Both the position numbers and the translations under genes were made by a program. From a virus, in the IMG/VR virus record IMGVR_UViG_3300044631_001443, positions 1-20,171 of that record: a stretch of DNA of 20,171 nt; one strand, given 5' to 3'. Positions 13,725 to 19,606 of the stretch are shown in pieces. A model generated the notes under the pieces. The model ran no database searches, was not told the DNA's origin, and saw only the letters and a list, made by a program, of their open reading frames with translations. Positions within the stretch are counted from its first letter, which is position 1. The number at the start of each line of letters is the position of its first letter.

Positions 13725-13966
13725 ACTGGCGGATTCCGGTCGGCAAGCAGTCGGTTGTCGGTGTGTCCAACGCTGTCGAGATCGTTCACAGCCGCCTGGC
13801 CTACATCCACGAGAAGGGCGGGCAGTGCAACCAGCGGAAGCTGCTCGAGGAGGCGCTGCAGTACGCGACGCTACTGCGTGAGTGGGCTAGGGCCAATCAG
13901 CCGGTTTACGAGCACAAGGACACAGCAGACAGGAACGGCAAGCCCGGACCAATGAGTGACGGCTGA
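13721..13966 (+). CDS. Small hypothetical protein coupled to recT
   Basis: An 81-residue protein beginning at an ATGA overlap with recT. Two helices are likely (VGVSNAVEIVHSRLAYIHEKGGQCNQ and KLLEEALQYATLLREWARAN), followed by a polar tail. No family is recognised. Tight coupling suggests it works with RecT or is simply carried with it. Confidence 0.5.
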   Translation: MNWRIPVGKQSVVGVSNAVEIVHSRLAYIHEKGGQCNQRKLLEEALQYATLLREWARANQPVYEHKDTADRNGKPGPMSDG

Positions 13967-14137
13967 GGAGATCACACAACGGCCCGCCCTGGCCGCAGCC
14001 GCTGCTTCATCCGGCGACATGGGCAGCCCAGCAGAAGGTGGCTCGTAACCGCTGCAGTCGAGGCCGCACACCTCCATGCCGGTGGTGACTCGACCGGATG
14101 CCGCACGACACGCGGCCAATACACAGGGACGTGAGAC
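13967..14137. other. 171-nt gap with no convincing gene
   Basis: Between the recT-coupled gene and the winged-helix gene. It contains two tiny + strand frames: GTG 13956-14048 (30 residues) and ATG 14076-14141 (21 residues, its stop overlapping the next ATG). A minus-strand frame at 13871-14119 also covers it. None has a clear ribosome binding site. It may be a decayed gene or an untranslated spacer. Confidence 0.3.
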
Positions 14138-14440
14138 ATGAGCGACTACTACAGCGAGAGCGTGGCGGACCTACCGCTCTTCCGGCGTACCGATCCAGTT
14201 ACGTCGAAGATCGCCGGCACCATGGCCCGCGAGTTTCGCGGCGACCATGAGCGGAAGATCCTCGAGGCGCTGGCCGCTGGGACTGGAACGAAGGACGAGA
14301 TCGCCGGCCGCTGCGGGCTGAGTGAGCAGCAGGTCGCACGGCGCATGCACGGGCTCGCACGGGCCGGGCTGGTGGAGACGACGGGCACGACCAGGCCGTC
14401 AGCCAGCGGGCGGCCTGAGCGGGTGTGGAGGGCCGTCTGA
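14138..14440 (+). CDS. Winged-helix DNA-binding protein
   Basis: A 100-residue protein. The N-terminal RRTDPVTSKIAGTMAREFRGDHERKIL and the following TKDEIAGRCGLSEQQVARRMHGLARAGLVETTG make a MarR/ArsR-like winged helix with a clear recognition helix, ending in a RPSASGRPERVW wing. This D-P-x-T-S-x-x-A opening is a recurring phage pattern. It probably regulates the early operon or acts in replication. The stop overlaps the next ATG (TGATG). Confidence 0.72.
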   Translation: MSDYYSESVADLPLFRRTDPVTSKIAGTMAREFRGDHERKILEALAAGTGTKDEIAGRCGLSEQQVARRMHGLARAGLVETTGTTRPSASGRPERVWRAV

Positions 14441-15069
14441 TGCCGAGCTACGGGACCATCATTCTGACCAAAGCATCAGACATTCCTGAACTTAGCCGCA
14501 CTGAATGGCTGGCGAATGAGCGGGGGTACAGGCGCGGATATTGGGATGGAGTTCTTGCTGCATGCAATCTGATTTGCAACGGATCGACGGAGCACACAGT
14601 GCGGCTTTGGCTTTTCCGCGAACTAAAAGAATGGGTTGCGGAATCTCGGCGTGAGGAATGTGCGCTTGAGTATCCGCCATATTGCCCGCCGCGCCGGTCA
14701 GAGCAAGAAGCCCAGGTTGGCATCGGCGCGTGCGTTCCTGTCGCATCGCTTGGCTTTAGTTACTGCTATGCCATAGGGGATGGGCACGGGAACGTAAAGA
14801 TTGGCACCGCCGACGACGTGCGTAAGCGCATAAAGCAATTGCAGACGGGCAATCCGAGCCGTCTGTATCTGGTTGCGTTTGTCAGGCTGCCTTCACGCAA
14901 CGCTGCCGAATCTGTCGAGCGCTACGCACATCAAGACAACGCATCAGATCGCGTTGGCGGCGAGTGGTTCTCAATGTCTGACTCTTGCTCTGTCCAAGTT
15001 TTGCTTGAGAGCTGTGTTGCGTGCGGATACGACGTCAGCCCTGTCGAAGTTGAGTCGCGCGTTTATTGA
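14440..15069 (+). CDS. T5orf172/GIY-YIG-related protein
   Basis: A 209-residue protein; ATG 14440 overlaps the previous TGA. Residues 108-178 form a T5orf172/MUG113 GIY-YIG-type domain: YCYAIGD (Tyr108, Tyr110), VKIGTADDVRKRIKQLQTGNP (Arg128), AAESVERYAH (Glu160) and GGEWFSM. GIY-YIG folds are nucleases, and the T5orf172 branch is common in phages, often fused to DNA-binding or repressor domains. Here the N-terminal 100 residues are a separate helical region of unknown kind. The DNA is visibly less GC-rich than its neighbours and has different codon preference, which suggests recent acquisition as a cargo gene within the operon. Confidence 0.75.
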   Translation: MPSYGTIILTKASDIPELSRTEWLANERGYRRGYWDGVLAACNLICNGSTEHTVRLWLFRELKEWVAESRREECALEYPPYCPPRRSEQEAQVGIGACVPVASLGFSYCYAIGDGHGNVKIGTADDVRKRIKQLQTGNPSRLYLVAFVRLPSRNAAESVERYAHQDNASDRVGGEWFSMSDSCSVQVLLESCVACGYDVSPVEVESRVY

Positions 15070-15076
15070 GGCACGG

Positions 15077-15892
15077 ATGTCTTCTTGGTTCCCATTCTTT
15101 GGCCGTGACTTTCTGACCGCCACCAGCGGCTGGACAGCCGAGGAACGTGGCCACTACGTGACGCTGCTGATTGTGCAGTGGGAGCAGGGCGGCCTGCCCG
15201 ACGACACGACGCGGCTCGAGCTGATCTCGCCCGGCCTGGCCGGGTGCTGGAAGACGGTGCAGGAAAAGTTTCCGAAGTGGAAGGACGGCAAGCGCCGGAA
15301 CATCCGCCTGGAACACGAACGATCCAAGTCCCACGAAAGGAGCGAGCGGGCTCGTCAGTCTGCCTCCAAGCGTTGGGAATCTGGCGTGTCAGTCGGTGAC
15401 CAGCATGAGCCGGCCAAGCCACCGGATATGCCCGAGCAATGCGAACGCATATGCCCGAGCATTGCTGGGGCAGATGCTCCCATGTCCATGTCCACAAAGG
15501 GTTCTTCTTCTTCCGCACGCGAGGAGCTTTGGCCGAGGCTGCGGGAGGCATGGAACACCGGCTGCGGGGTCCGCTGGCGGTCCTCCAGGCCGTCAGACAC
15601 CGTCAAGGCCGCATTGGCCGAGGACGGCTGGATTGAGACGGCAGTGCAGGCGATTGAGCACTTGCCGAAGTGCCGGTATTTCACCGACCCGGTGACGCTG
15701 AACCAGTTCTGCAAGCCGGGCTTTGTGGACGAGGTGCTGGGCGGCAAGTGGAACAACCCAAAGCGGCCCGCTGGCAAGGCTGGCCGCGACTTCGGTGACT
15801 CACCGGCACCGCCGAAGGTGTTCACCGGCGAAGTGGCCGAAGCGTTTGAGCGTACGCGTAGAAAACTAGCAGCAGCCAAGGAGGGCACATGA
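15077..15892 (+). CDS. DUF1376 replication-initiator-like protein
   Basis: A 271-residue protein; ATG 15077 is chosen because longer frames run through the previous gene. The N-terminal segment (WFPFFGRDFLTATSGWTAEERGHYVTLLIVQWEQGGLPDDT) is the DUF1376 domain, typical of phage replication proteins in the lambda-O position. A basic helical linker follows, then a polar Pro/Ser/Cys stretch (about 105-150). The C-terminal region (LAEDGWIETAVQAIEHLP, YFTDPVTLNQFCKPGFVDEVLGGKW) is the usual C-terminal helical module of such proteins. The linker coding region carries a direct repeat with inverted parts that resembles origin iterons. Neighbouring clamp and recombinase genes support a replication role. 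Confidence 0.72.
   Translation: MSSWFPFFGRDFLTATSGWTAEERGHYVTLLIVQWEQGGLPDDTTRLELISPGLAGCWKTVQEKFPKWKDGKRRNIRLEHERSKSHERSERARQSASKRWESGVSVGDQHEPAKPPDMPEQCERICPSIAGADAPMSMSTKGSSSSAREELWPRLREAWNTGCGVRWRSSRPSDTVKAALAEDGWIETAVQAIEHLPKCRYFTDPVTLNQFCKPGFVDEVLGGKWNNPKRPAGKAGRDFGDSPAPPKVFTGEVAEAFERTRRKLAAAKEGT
15426..15465 (+). repeat. Iteron-like 17-bp direct repeats (candidate origin)
   Basis: ATATGCCCGAGCAATGC at 15426-15442 is repeated with one mismatch as ATATGCCCGAGCATTGC at 15449-15465, a period of 23 nt. GCAATGC and GCATTGC also form an inverted pair. Their position inside the linker-coding part of a replication-initiator-like gene is the same as in lambda, where the O gene carries its own origin iterons. 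Only two good copies are seen. Confidence 0.4.
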
Positions 15893-16125
15893 CCACCGAT
15901 ACGCAGACCGAGCCACTGCCGCTCACCGCTAAGCAGCGTGAGGTGTTTGAGTGGATCAAGGCAAACATGGCGTACTACTCGCCGGCTACGAGAGAAATCG
16001 CTGCGGCTTTTTCTTTCAAGTCACCTAACGGCGTGACGTGCCATCTGAAGGCACTGGAACGCAAGGGATACATCCGCATGGCGAACGGCAAGCCGCGTGG
16101 GATTGAGGTGGTGCATGGCAACTGA
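15889..16125 (+). CDS. LexA-type DNA-binding domain protein without peptidase
   Basis: A 78-residue protein, ATGA-coupled to the DUF1376 gene. LTAKQREVFEWIKANMAYYSPATREIAAAFSFKSPNGVTCHLKALERKGYIRMANGKPRGIEV is an almost complete LexA winged-helix domain: the T-x-x-Q-x-x-V start, the SPATREIAAAF-x-F-KSPNGVTCHLKALE recognition region and the G-Y-I wing. The cleavable linker and the Ser-Lys S24 peptidase domain are absent, and the stop is clean. It may bind LexA-like operators without being inactivated by RecA, or serve as a constitutive regulator of the early genes. Confidence 0.82.
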   Translation: MTTDTQTEPLPLTAKQREVFEWIKANMAYYSPATREIAAAFSFKSPNGVTCHLKALERKGYIRMANGKPRGIEVVHGN

Positions 16126-16357
16126 CAACCCATATCCGGCCCCGGCACCGCTGGTGCTGGCTGACATGTGTGCCATGCACGCCTGGTCGGACGAGCTCGA
16201 TGACCACAGCCGCAAGCTGCTGGAGTGGGCCGCCGACACCATCCGCCTGGTGGTGCGTCGCAACGCTCAGCTCAGCCACGACCGCGACCAGGCCGAGGCC
16301 GATGCGGCCCACCTGTTCACGCTGCACTACGGGCAGCAGAAGGGCGGTGCCGCATGA
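16115..16357 (+). CDS. Small hypothetical protein
   Basis: An 80-residue protein from ATG 16115, overlapping the LexA-like gene by 11 nt. It is acidic and helical (MHAWSDELDDHSRKLLEWAADTIRLVVRRNAQLSHDRDQAEADAAHLFTLHY) with a possible coiled coil. No family is recognised. It is ATGA-coupled to the next gene. Confidence 0.5.
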   Translation: MATDNPYPAPAPLVLADMCAMHAWSDELDDHSRKLLEWAADTIRLVVRRNAQLSHDRDQAEADAAHLFTLHYGQQKGGAA

Positions 16358-16527
16358 CCGTCTCCGAGTTCACCTGCATCGCTCTTGGAATGCTGTTCAA
16401 CGTTCTGACATTTGCCCTCGGGTGTGCCGTGGGCGTTTCCCTGGTGAAGAGAAAGGACTCTCACAATGACCGCAACCGCTACGAAGACGAAGGCTTCCGG
16501 TACTACAGTCAAGATTCCCAAGAGTGA
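16354..16527 (+). CDS. Small single-span membrane protein
   Basis: A 57-residue protein starting at an ATGA overlap. Residues 5-31 (EFTCIALGMLFNVLTFALGCAVGVSLV) form one strong transmembrane helix, followed by a basic KRKD stop-transfer signal and a polar tail. The last 62 nt overlap the sliding clamp gene in another frame. A small membrane protein in a phage early region may inhibit superinfection or anchor a complex. A holin is possible but unlikely outside a late operon. Function is unknown. Confidence 0.5.
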   Translation: MTVSEFTCIALGMLFNVLTFALGCAVGVSLVKRKDSHNDRNRYEDEGFRYYSQDSQE

Positions 16528-17575
16528 GCTGCTTGACGCCCTGGTGGCGATTAACCACGCCACGCCGGCCCGACCCGCGAAGCCGATCCTGGCCAACTGC
16601 AGGATTGGTGACGGGCTCGTCACCGGCACGGATCTCGAGGTGCGGATTGACCGCACGATCGCTGAGCATTGCGAGCCGTTTCTTGTGCCGCACGCCAGGC
16701 TGCTGGCCATCGTGCGTGCCGCCACGGGCGACGAGGTGACGCTCACGGCCAAGGGGCCGAGCGTGACCGTCCGATGCGGCGGCGGATCGTGGACGCTGCC
16801 CACGGAGGACGTGGCCGAGTATCCGACGTGGGAGCCGGGTGAGATGCAGGCAGTGTGCCGGCTGCCTGCGGACCAGTTCGCACGGGCCGCTAAGGCCACT
16901 ACCTACGCCACGGACAGCGAGTCCAGCCGCTACGCCCTCGGGGCGGTGCTGATTGAGGTGAAGGGCGGAAACCCGACGTGGGTGGCCACTGACGGCCGGC
17001 GGCTCGCGTGCGTGGAGACCGAGACAGACCAGGCGGTTGACGACCGGCAGACGCTGGTGCCGCGCCGGGTGTTGGACATCGTGGCCGGCATGGCCACGGG
17101 GGACGGCAGCGTTCAGGTTGAAGCCAACGCCAAAGATGTCCAGTTCACGCTTGACGGCGTTACGGTCACGGGCCGGCTTGTCGAGGGCCGCTTCCCCCGG
17201 TGGCGTGACGTTGTGGGCGAGCCGGAAGGTGAAGCCACGGTCCTCGAGGTGGGCGAGCTGCTCGCGAGCGTGCGGGCTGCCGCCATCGTGACCAGCGAGC
17301 AGAGCAAAGGCGTGGACTTGGTGTGGACGGCAGACACGCTCGTGATATCTGGCCGGTCTAGCGAGTACGGCGAGAGCACCGTGAAGTGCTCGATGGTGGC
17401 GGCCGGCTCGACGAGCACCACCAAGGTCGACCCGAGGTACGTGGTCGAGTTCCTGAAGTCCATTCCTGCCGACGAGGAGCCGCAGGTCAACGTCTACGCC
17501 ACGGACCCGCAGAGCCGGGTGCTTCTTAAGTGCGGCCCGTACACGGGAGTCATCATGCCGCTTGCTAAGGAGTGA
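16466..17575 (+). CDS. dnaN: DNA polymerase III beta subunit (sliding clamp)
   Basis: A 369-residue protein with the sliding clamp layout: three repeated clamp domains of about 120 residues. Markers are LLDALVAINHATPARPAKPILANCRI and TGTDLEVRIDR in domain 1, WVATDGRRLACVE closing domain 2, and LVEGRFPRWRDV with the terminal YTGVIMPLAKE in domain 3, the standard G-x-x-x-x-I-M-P-L ending. It is full length, with none of the hydrophobic-pocket region obviously deleted. AAAGGA lies upstream of ATG 16466. The clamp encircles DNA and tethers polymerases. Phage-encoded clamps of the bacterial type are uncommon. No phage polymerase or clamp loader is seen in the window, so it may redirect host polymerase III. 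Confidence 0.92.
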   Translation: MTATATKTKASGTTVKIPKSELLDALVAINHATPARPAKPILANCRIGDGLVTGTDLEVRIDRTIAEHCEPFLVPHARLLAIVRAATGDEVTLTAKGPSVTVRCGGGSWTLPTEDVAEYPTWEPGEMQAVCRLPADQFARAAKATTYATDSESSRYALGAVLIEVKGGNPTWVATDGRRLACVETETDQAVDDRQTLVPRRVLDIVAGMATGDGSVQVEANAKDVQFTLDGVTVTGRLVEGRFPRWRDVVGEPEGEATVLEVGELLASVRAAAIVTSEQSKGVDLVWTADTLVISGRSSEYGESTVKCSMVAAGSTSTTKVDPRYVVEFLKSIPADEEPQVNVYATDPQSRVLLKCGPYTGVIMPLAKE

Positions 17576-17579
17576 TGCC

Positions 17580-17948
17580 ATGAGAGCAGGACGCCAAAAG
17601 TGCGTTGTCGACGTGCCGCTGATGTTCAAGCTGTGGCACGACGACACGCTGCGAACCGAGGAAGTCGCACTGCGGCTGAAGCTCAGCACTGGGATGCTCA
17701 GGACCGTGGCCAAGCGGCACGGCCTGCTGCATCGGGTGTCGGTGCCCAGTGGCGAAATCCACGAAGCACCGTCAGACGCCGAGGAGCTGCTATCGCAGGA
17801 CTCGCTCGCCCTGTCGCCGTGGGTTGCGGCTAGGGCGGCGATGTTCAGGCGTGAGAAGGAGCAGCGAGGCGAGCCAGCACGGCTGGAGATCGGCGTCACC
17901 ACGCTGGTCACGTCCGGGCCGCGCCGCCGGCTGGCTCGGATGGAGTGA
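17580..17948 (+). CDS. HTH-containing hypothetical protein
   Basis: A 122-residue protein. ATG 17580 follows AAGGAG at about 17567-17572 and lies 4 nt after the clamp stop. Residues 17-50 (FKLWHDDTLRTEEVALRLKLSTGMLRTVAKRHGL) look like a homeodomain-like helix-turn-helix of the type that follows W-x-x-x-x-T-x-x-x-I-A in phage regulators. The remainder is polar with an Arg-rich end. Its stop codon lies inside the first attC-like site. Confidence 0.6.
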   Translation: MRAGRQKCVVDVPLMFKLWHDDTLRTEEVALRLKLSTGMLRTVAKRHGLLHRVSVPSGEIHEAPSDAEELLSQDSLALSPWVAARAAMFRREKEQRGEPARLEIGVTTLVTSGPRRRLARME

Positions 17949-17995
17949 GAACGCCAGCGATCAGCGGCCCGTCCGCTGCATCGCTTGGTTCTGTG
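17946..17995 (+). repeat. attC-like site A
   Basis: R'' is GAGAAC (17947-17952). L'' is GCGATCAGCGG (17957-17967), which pairs with L' CCGCTGCATCGC (17973-17984) across a 5-nt loop, leaving one unpaired C in L' (G on the other strand). R' is GTTCTGT (17988-17994). The stem also overlaps the stop codon of the upstream gene. The 3' arm GTTCTGTG matches the complement of the next site's R'' (CACAGAAC). Confidence 0.58.
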
Positions 17996-18013
17996 ATCGC
18001 AAAGGAGACGACG

Positions 18014-18220
18014 ATGGGCGACATTGCTAAAGACGAATGGGGCCGCATGGTGCGAGTCACCGGCTTTCGCGGCGGCTACCTCGTCTGCGAGCGAATCGAC
18101 AAGTACGGCCGCAAGAACGGCGGCATGGCGATGTATTGCGATAGCGAACTCAAACCGGCGAAGTTGTCGAAACGGCCAGCGAAGAAAGCGGCCAAGCGGA
18201 AAAGCAAGGCGAGCAAGTAG
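18014..18220 (+). CDS. Cassette ORF 1: small basic hypothetical protein
   Basis: A 68-residue protein. AAAGGAG lies just before ATG 18014, directly after attC-like site A, and the stop TAG abuts site B. The first 45 residues form a small beta-rich part (RMVRVTGFRGGYLVCERIDKYG, then MAMYCDSEL). The end is a Lys/Ala/Arg-rich tail (KRPAKKAAKRKSKASK), suggesting nucleic acid binding. No family is recognised. One short gene with its own ribosome binding site filling the space between two sites is the usual integron cassette layout. Confidence 0.55.
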   Translation: MGDIAKDEWGRMVRVTGFRGGYLVCERIDKYGRKNGGMAMYCDSELKPAKLSKRPAKKAAKRKSKASK

Positions 18221-18313
18221 CCACAGAACACGCAGGATCAGCGGCTCGCGACCGCTGACGAAACTACACCCGCAGACGGCATCGCGAGTCCGCTGCATCC
18301 GCTGGTTCGCTGG
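18221..18313 (+). repeat. attC-like site B (long, best formed)
   Basis: R'' CCACAGAAC (18221-18229), spacer ACGCA, L'' GGATCAGCGG (18235-18244), a 45-nt variable part, L' CCGCTGCATCC (18290-18300), spacer GCTG and R' GTTCGCTGG (18305-18313). L'' and L' pair fully except for one extra C in L'. The variable part extends the stem (CTCGCGA with TCGCGAG). The site begins at the base after the stop codon of cassette ORF 1. Confidence 0.62.
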
Positions 18314-18333
18314 CGTAGAGGAGAGGATGAACG

Positions 18334-18627
18334 ATGATTGACGCAGTATTTGCATCGGTTGGCATGAAAGAACTGTTTCGGTTTCTGGCGTTGTTTATTC
18401 TGGTTGTGGCCGGGTGGTTACTGTCGGCGTTTCTCGCGTTTCGATTGCACTTCGCCAACGACACCATTCGTATGCTGCGGGCCAACGCCCTTGCGGTTAC
18501 GCCAGAGGAGCGACAGGCGATGTGGCGAGCGGTTGCGATCTTGAATGGCGGTCAACAGGTTGGCCCTGACACGCCGCTCGCTGGTGATGCCGCCACCATT
18601 CGCGGTCTGCTGGAGAGATTGAAGTAG
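18334..18627 (+). CDS. Cassette ORF 2: single-span membrane protein
   Basis: A 97-residue protein with GAGGAGAGGA before ATG 18334. Residues 12-37 (ELFRFLALFILVVAGWLLSAFLAF) form a strong transmembrane helix. The C-terminal soluble part (LAVTPEERQAMWRAVAILN, ending DAATIRGLLERLK) resembles the C-termini of the two proteins encoded at 18676-19149 and 19599-19898, so this is a membrane-anchored member of a small local family. The DNA is markedly less GC-rich than the clamp gene. It is bounded exactly by sites B and C. Function is unknown. Confidence 0.55.
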   Translation: MIDAVFASVGMKELFRFLALFILVVAGWLLSAFLAFRLHFANDTIRMLRANALAVTPEERQAMWRAVAILNGGQQVGPDTPLAGDAATIRGLLERLK

Positions 18628-18721
18628 CCAGCGAACACGCGAGATCAACAGCCGCGAACAAAGGAGGCGGCAACTATGAGCGACGAGAATGAGCGGTCTG
18701 TTGCATCGGCTGGTTCTGTGG
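18628..18721 (+). repeat. attC-like site C (carries the next gene's start)
   Basis: R'' CCAGCGAAC (18628-18636), spacer ACGC, L'' GATCAACAG (18643-18651), L' CTGTTGCATC (18698-18707), spacer GGCTG and R' GTTCTGTGG (18713-18721). L'' and L' pair with the same single unpaired C as in sites A and B. Two base pairs of the shared stem have both partners changed relative to A and B (CAGCGG/CCGCTG to CAACAG/CTGTTG). The 46-nt loop contains AAGGAGG and the ATG of the next gene. Confidence 0.6.
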
Positions 18722-19149
18722 CGGGCGGCAATGACCTTATTGATCGACTAAGCGACCTGTCTGGCGACGTTGGCCGATGGGGCGGAAAAACGATTGGAGA
18801 AGCCATTGCCGAGATTGAACGCCTCCGTGAAGCCATTCGCCGCCTCGCTGACCAAGACGCCACGCTGTCGGTTCAGGGCGGCAACGTGATTGTGGAGATG
18901 GATGCCGCGCGAGAAATGCCGATGCCGTCTGATCCATTCTGCGTCGAAAGCGGGCCGTTTCTCGGACGCATTATCGGCATTGAGGGGATCGCTAGTCTAC
19001 GGCTTACAGATGCCGAGCGTGAAGCGTTGAGTGCTGCTATAGCAACGGCCCAAGATGCAGTTGATAAAAAGTTGCTTGGCTGGGAGGCCGACGAGGCAAC
19101 AGCCTCCACGCTGCGAAGCATGCTGGAGCGGCTTGGAGGAGAGCAATGA
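18676..19149 (+). CDS. Cassette ORF 3a: coiled-coil protein with site-encoded N-terminus
   Basis: A 157-residue protein. Its ribosome binding site (AAGGAGG) and first ~15 codons (MSDENERSVASAGSV) lie within attC-like site C. The resemblance to the protein encoded at 19599 starts right after, at NDLIDRL. The middle (AEIERLREAIRRLADQDATLSV) is a coiled coil that is nearly identical in that protein. The C-terminus (LTDAEREALSAAIATAQDA, TLRSMLERLGG) is shared with the other family members. A ~35-residue insertion is unique to this copy. No named family. The stop overlaps the next ATG. Confidence 0.55.
   Translation: MSDENERSVASAGSVAGGNDLIDRLSDLSGDVGRWGGKTIGEAIAEIERLREAIRRLADQDATLSVQGGNVIVEMDAAREMPMPSDPFCVESGPFLGRIIGIEGIASLRLTDAEREALSAAIATAQDAVDKKLLGWEADEATASTLRSMLERLGGEQ
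18820..18906 (+). repeat. Diverged duplicate segment, copy 1
   Basis: An 87-nt segment of the 18676 gene, starting CGCCTCCGTGAAGCCATTCG, matches 19686-19772 at roughly 80% identity without gaps by eye. It encodes LREAIRRLA-x-QDATLSV and the following strand. It marks an ancestral gene duplication rather than a mobile repeat. Confidence 0.65.
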
Positions 19150-19376
19150 GGCAGTCTGTTGCCGCTGCTCTTGTTGCGCTGGCCGCTTTTGTGTGCGAAC
19201 ATCGCGGCCAAGAGTACACGCTTAATCACGGAGACAGCGTGTTGTTCTGGCTGGCCGACGAGCAGCCAGTGCGAAGCGGCGTTGTCCTCGTCTTGCGCGG
19301 CGGCTACCGCGTGATAAACAGCAGAATAGGTGTTGTCGATTTCCGCGATGTGGAGTGGTGCTATGGCAATTATTGA
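19146..19376 (+). CDS. Cassette ORF 3b: small hypothetical protein
   Basis: A 76-residue protein, ATGA-coupled to the previous gene. The first 17 residues (MRQSVAAALVALAAFVC) form a short hydrophobic segment that could be a signal peptide, perhaps lipoprotein-like at Cys17 although the lipobox is weak. The remainder is a compact beta structure (YTLNHGDSVLFWLADEQPVRSGVVLVLRGGYRVI). No family is recognised. It could be a small exported or membrane-tethered protein. Confidence 0.45.
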   Translation: MRQSVAAALVALAAFVCEHRGQEYTLNHGDSVLFWLADEQPVRSGVVLVLRGGYRVINSRIGVVDFRDVEWCYGNY

Positions 19377-19437
19377 CAGAATCACCATGCTTCAGCAACG
19401 GATTGAAAAACTGGAGCGGAACGGAATGGCGAGGTGA
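19363..19437 (+). CDS. Possible 24-residue coiled-coil peptide
   Basis: ATG 19363 to TGA 19435-19437 encodes MAIIDRITMLQQRIEKLERN and four more residues, a single amphipathic helix with heptad spacing of Ile/Leu. The start overlaps the previous gene's end and GGAG is just upstream. It ends 4 nt before the next start. Tight packing favours a real gene, but it is very short. Confidence 0.35.
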   Translation: MAIIDRITMLQQRIEKLERNGMAR

Positions 19438-19441
19438 GGTG

Positions 19442-19606
19442 ATGGGATGGACGCATCTAATCTGCGTGTGCGCCGGGTCGTTTATTGGTTCGCTTCTGGC
19501 GACCGTTTTCTTGAATCGGAGACGGTATCGCCTAGAGCAGGCGTATCTCTGGGCGATGCGGATTCGACAACCCGGTCGCGGAAGGAGTTTTAGCGAACAT
19601 GAGTAA
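19442..19606 (+). CDS. Cassette ORF 3c: small membrane protein
   Basis: A 54-residue protein from ATG 19442 (GAGGTGAGGT upstream). Residues 3-24 (WTHLICVCAGSFIGSLLATVFL) form one transmembrane helix followed by an Arg-rich cytoplasmic segment (NRRRYRLEQAY). This resembles the other one-span proteins at 16354 and 18334 in layout only. The stop overlaps the next gene by 8 nt. Function is unknown. Confidence 0.45.
   Translation: MGWTHLICVCAGSFIGSLLATVFLNRRRYRLEQAYLWAMRIRQPGRGRSFSEHE

Noticed and set aside
13871-14119. An 82-residue minus-strand frame over the gap after recT
   Set aside because: It is mildly protein-like, but has no ribosome binding site, lies antisense to an operon and overlaps a coupled + strand gene.
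16397-18355. A 652-residue minus-strand open frame
   Set aside because: It runs antisense through the sliding clamp gene, which has clear family motifs, and is low-complexity with Arg/His-rich shadow composition typical of GC-rich antisense frames. Its N-terminal NQRMQRTRDAV segment is just the reverse of attC-like site B.
17946-18721. The hairpin spacers as Rho-independent terminators
   Set aside because: None is followed by a T run; each is followed instead by a ribosome binding site and a same-strand gene, and the bulge and arm pattern is not expected of terminators.
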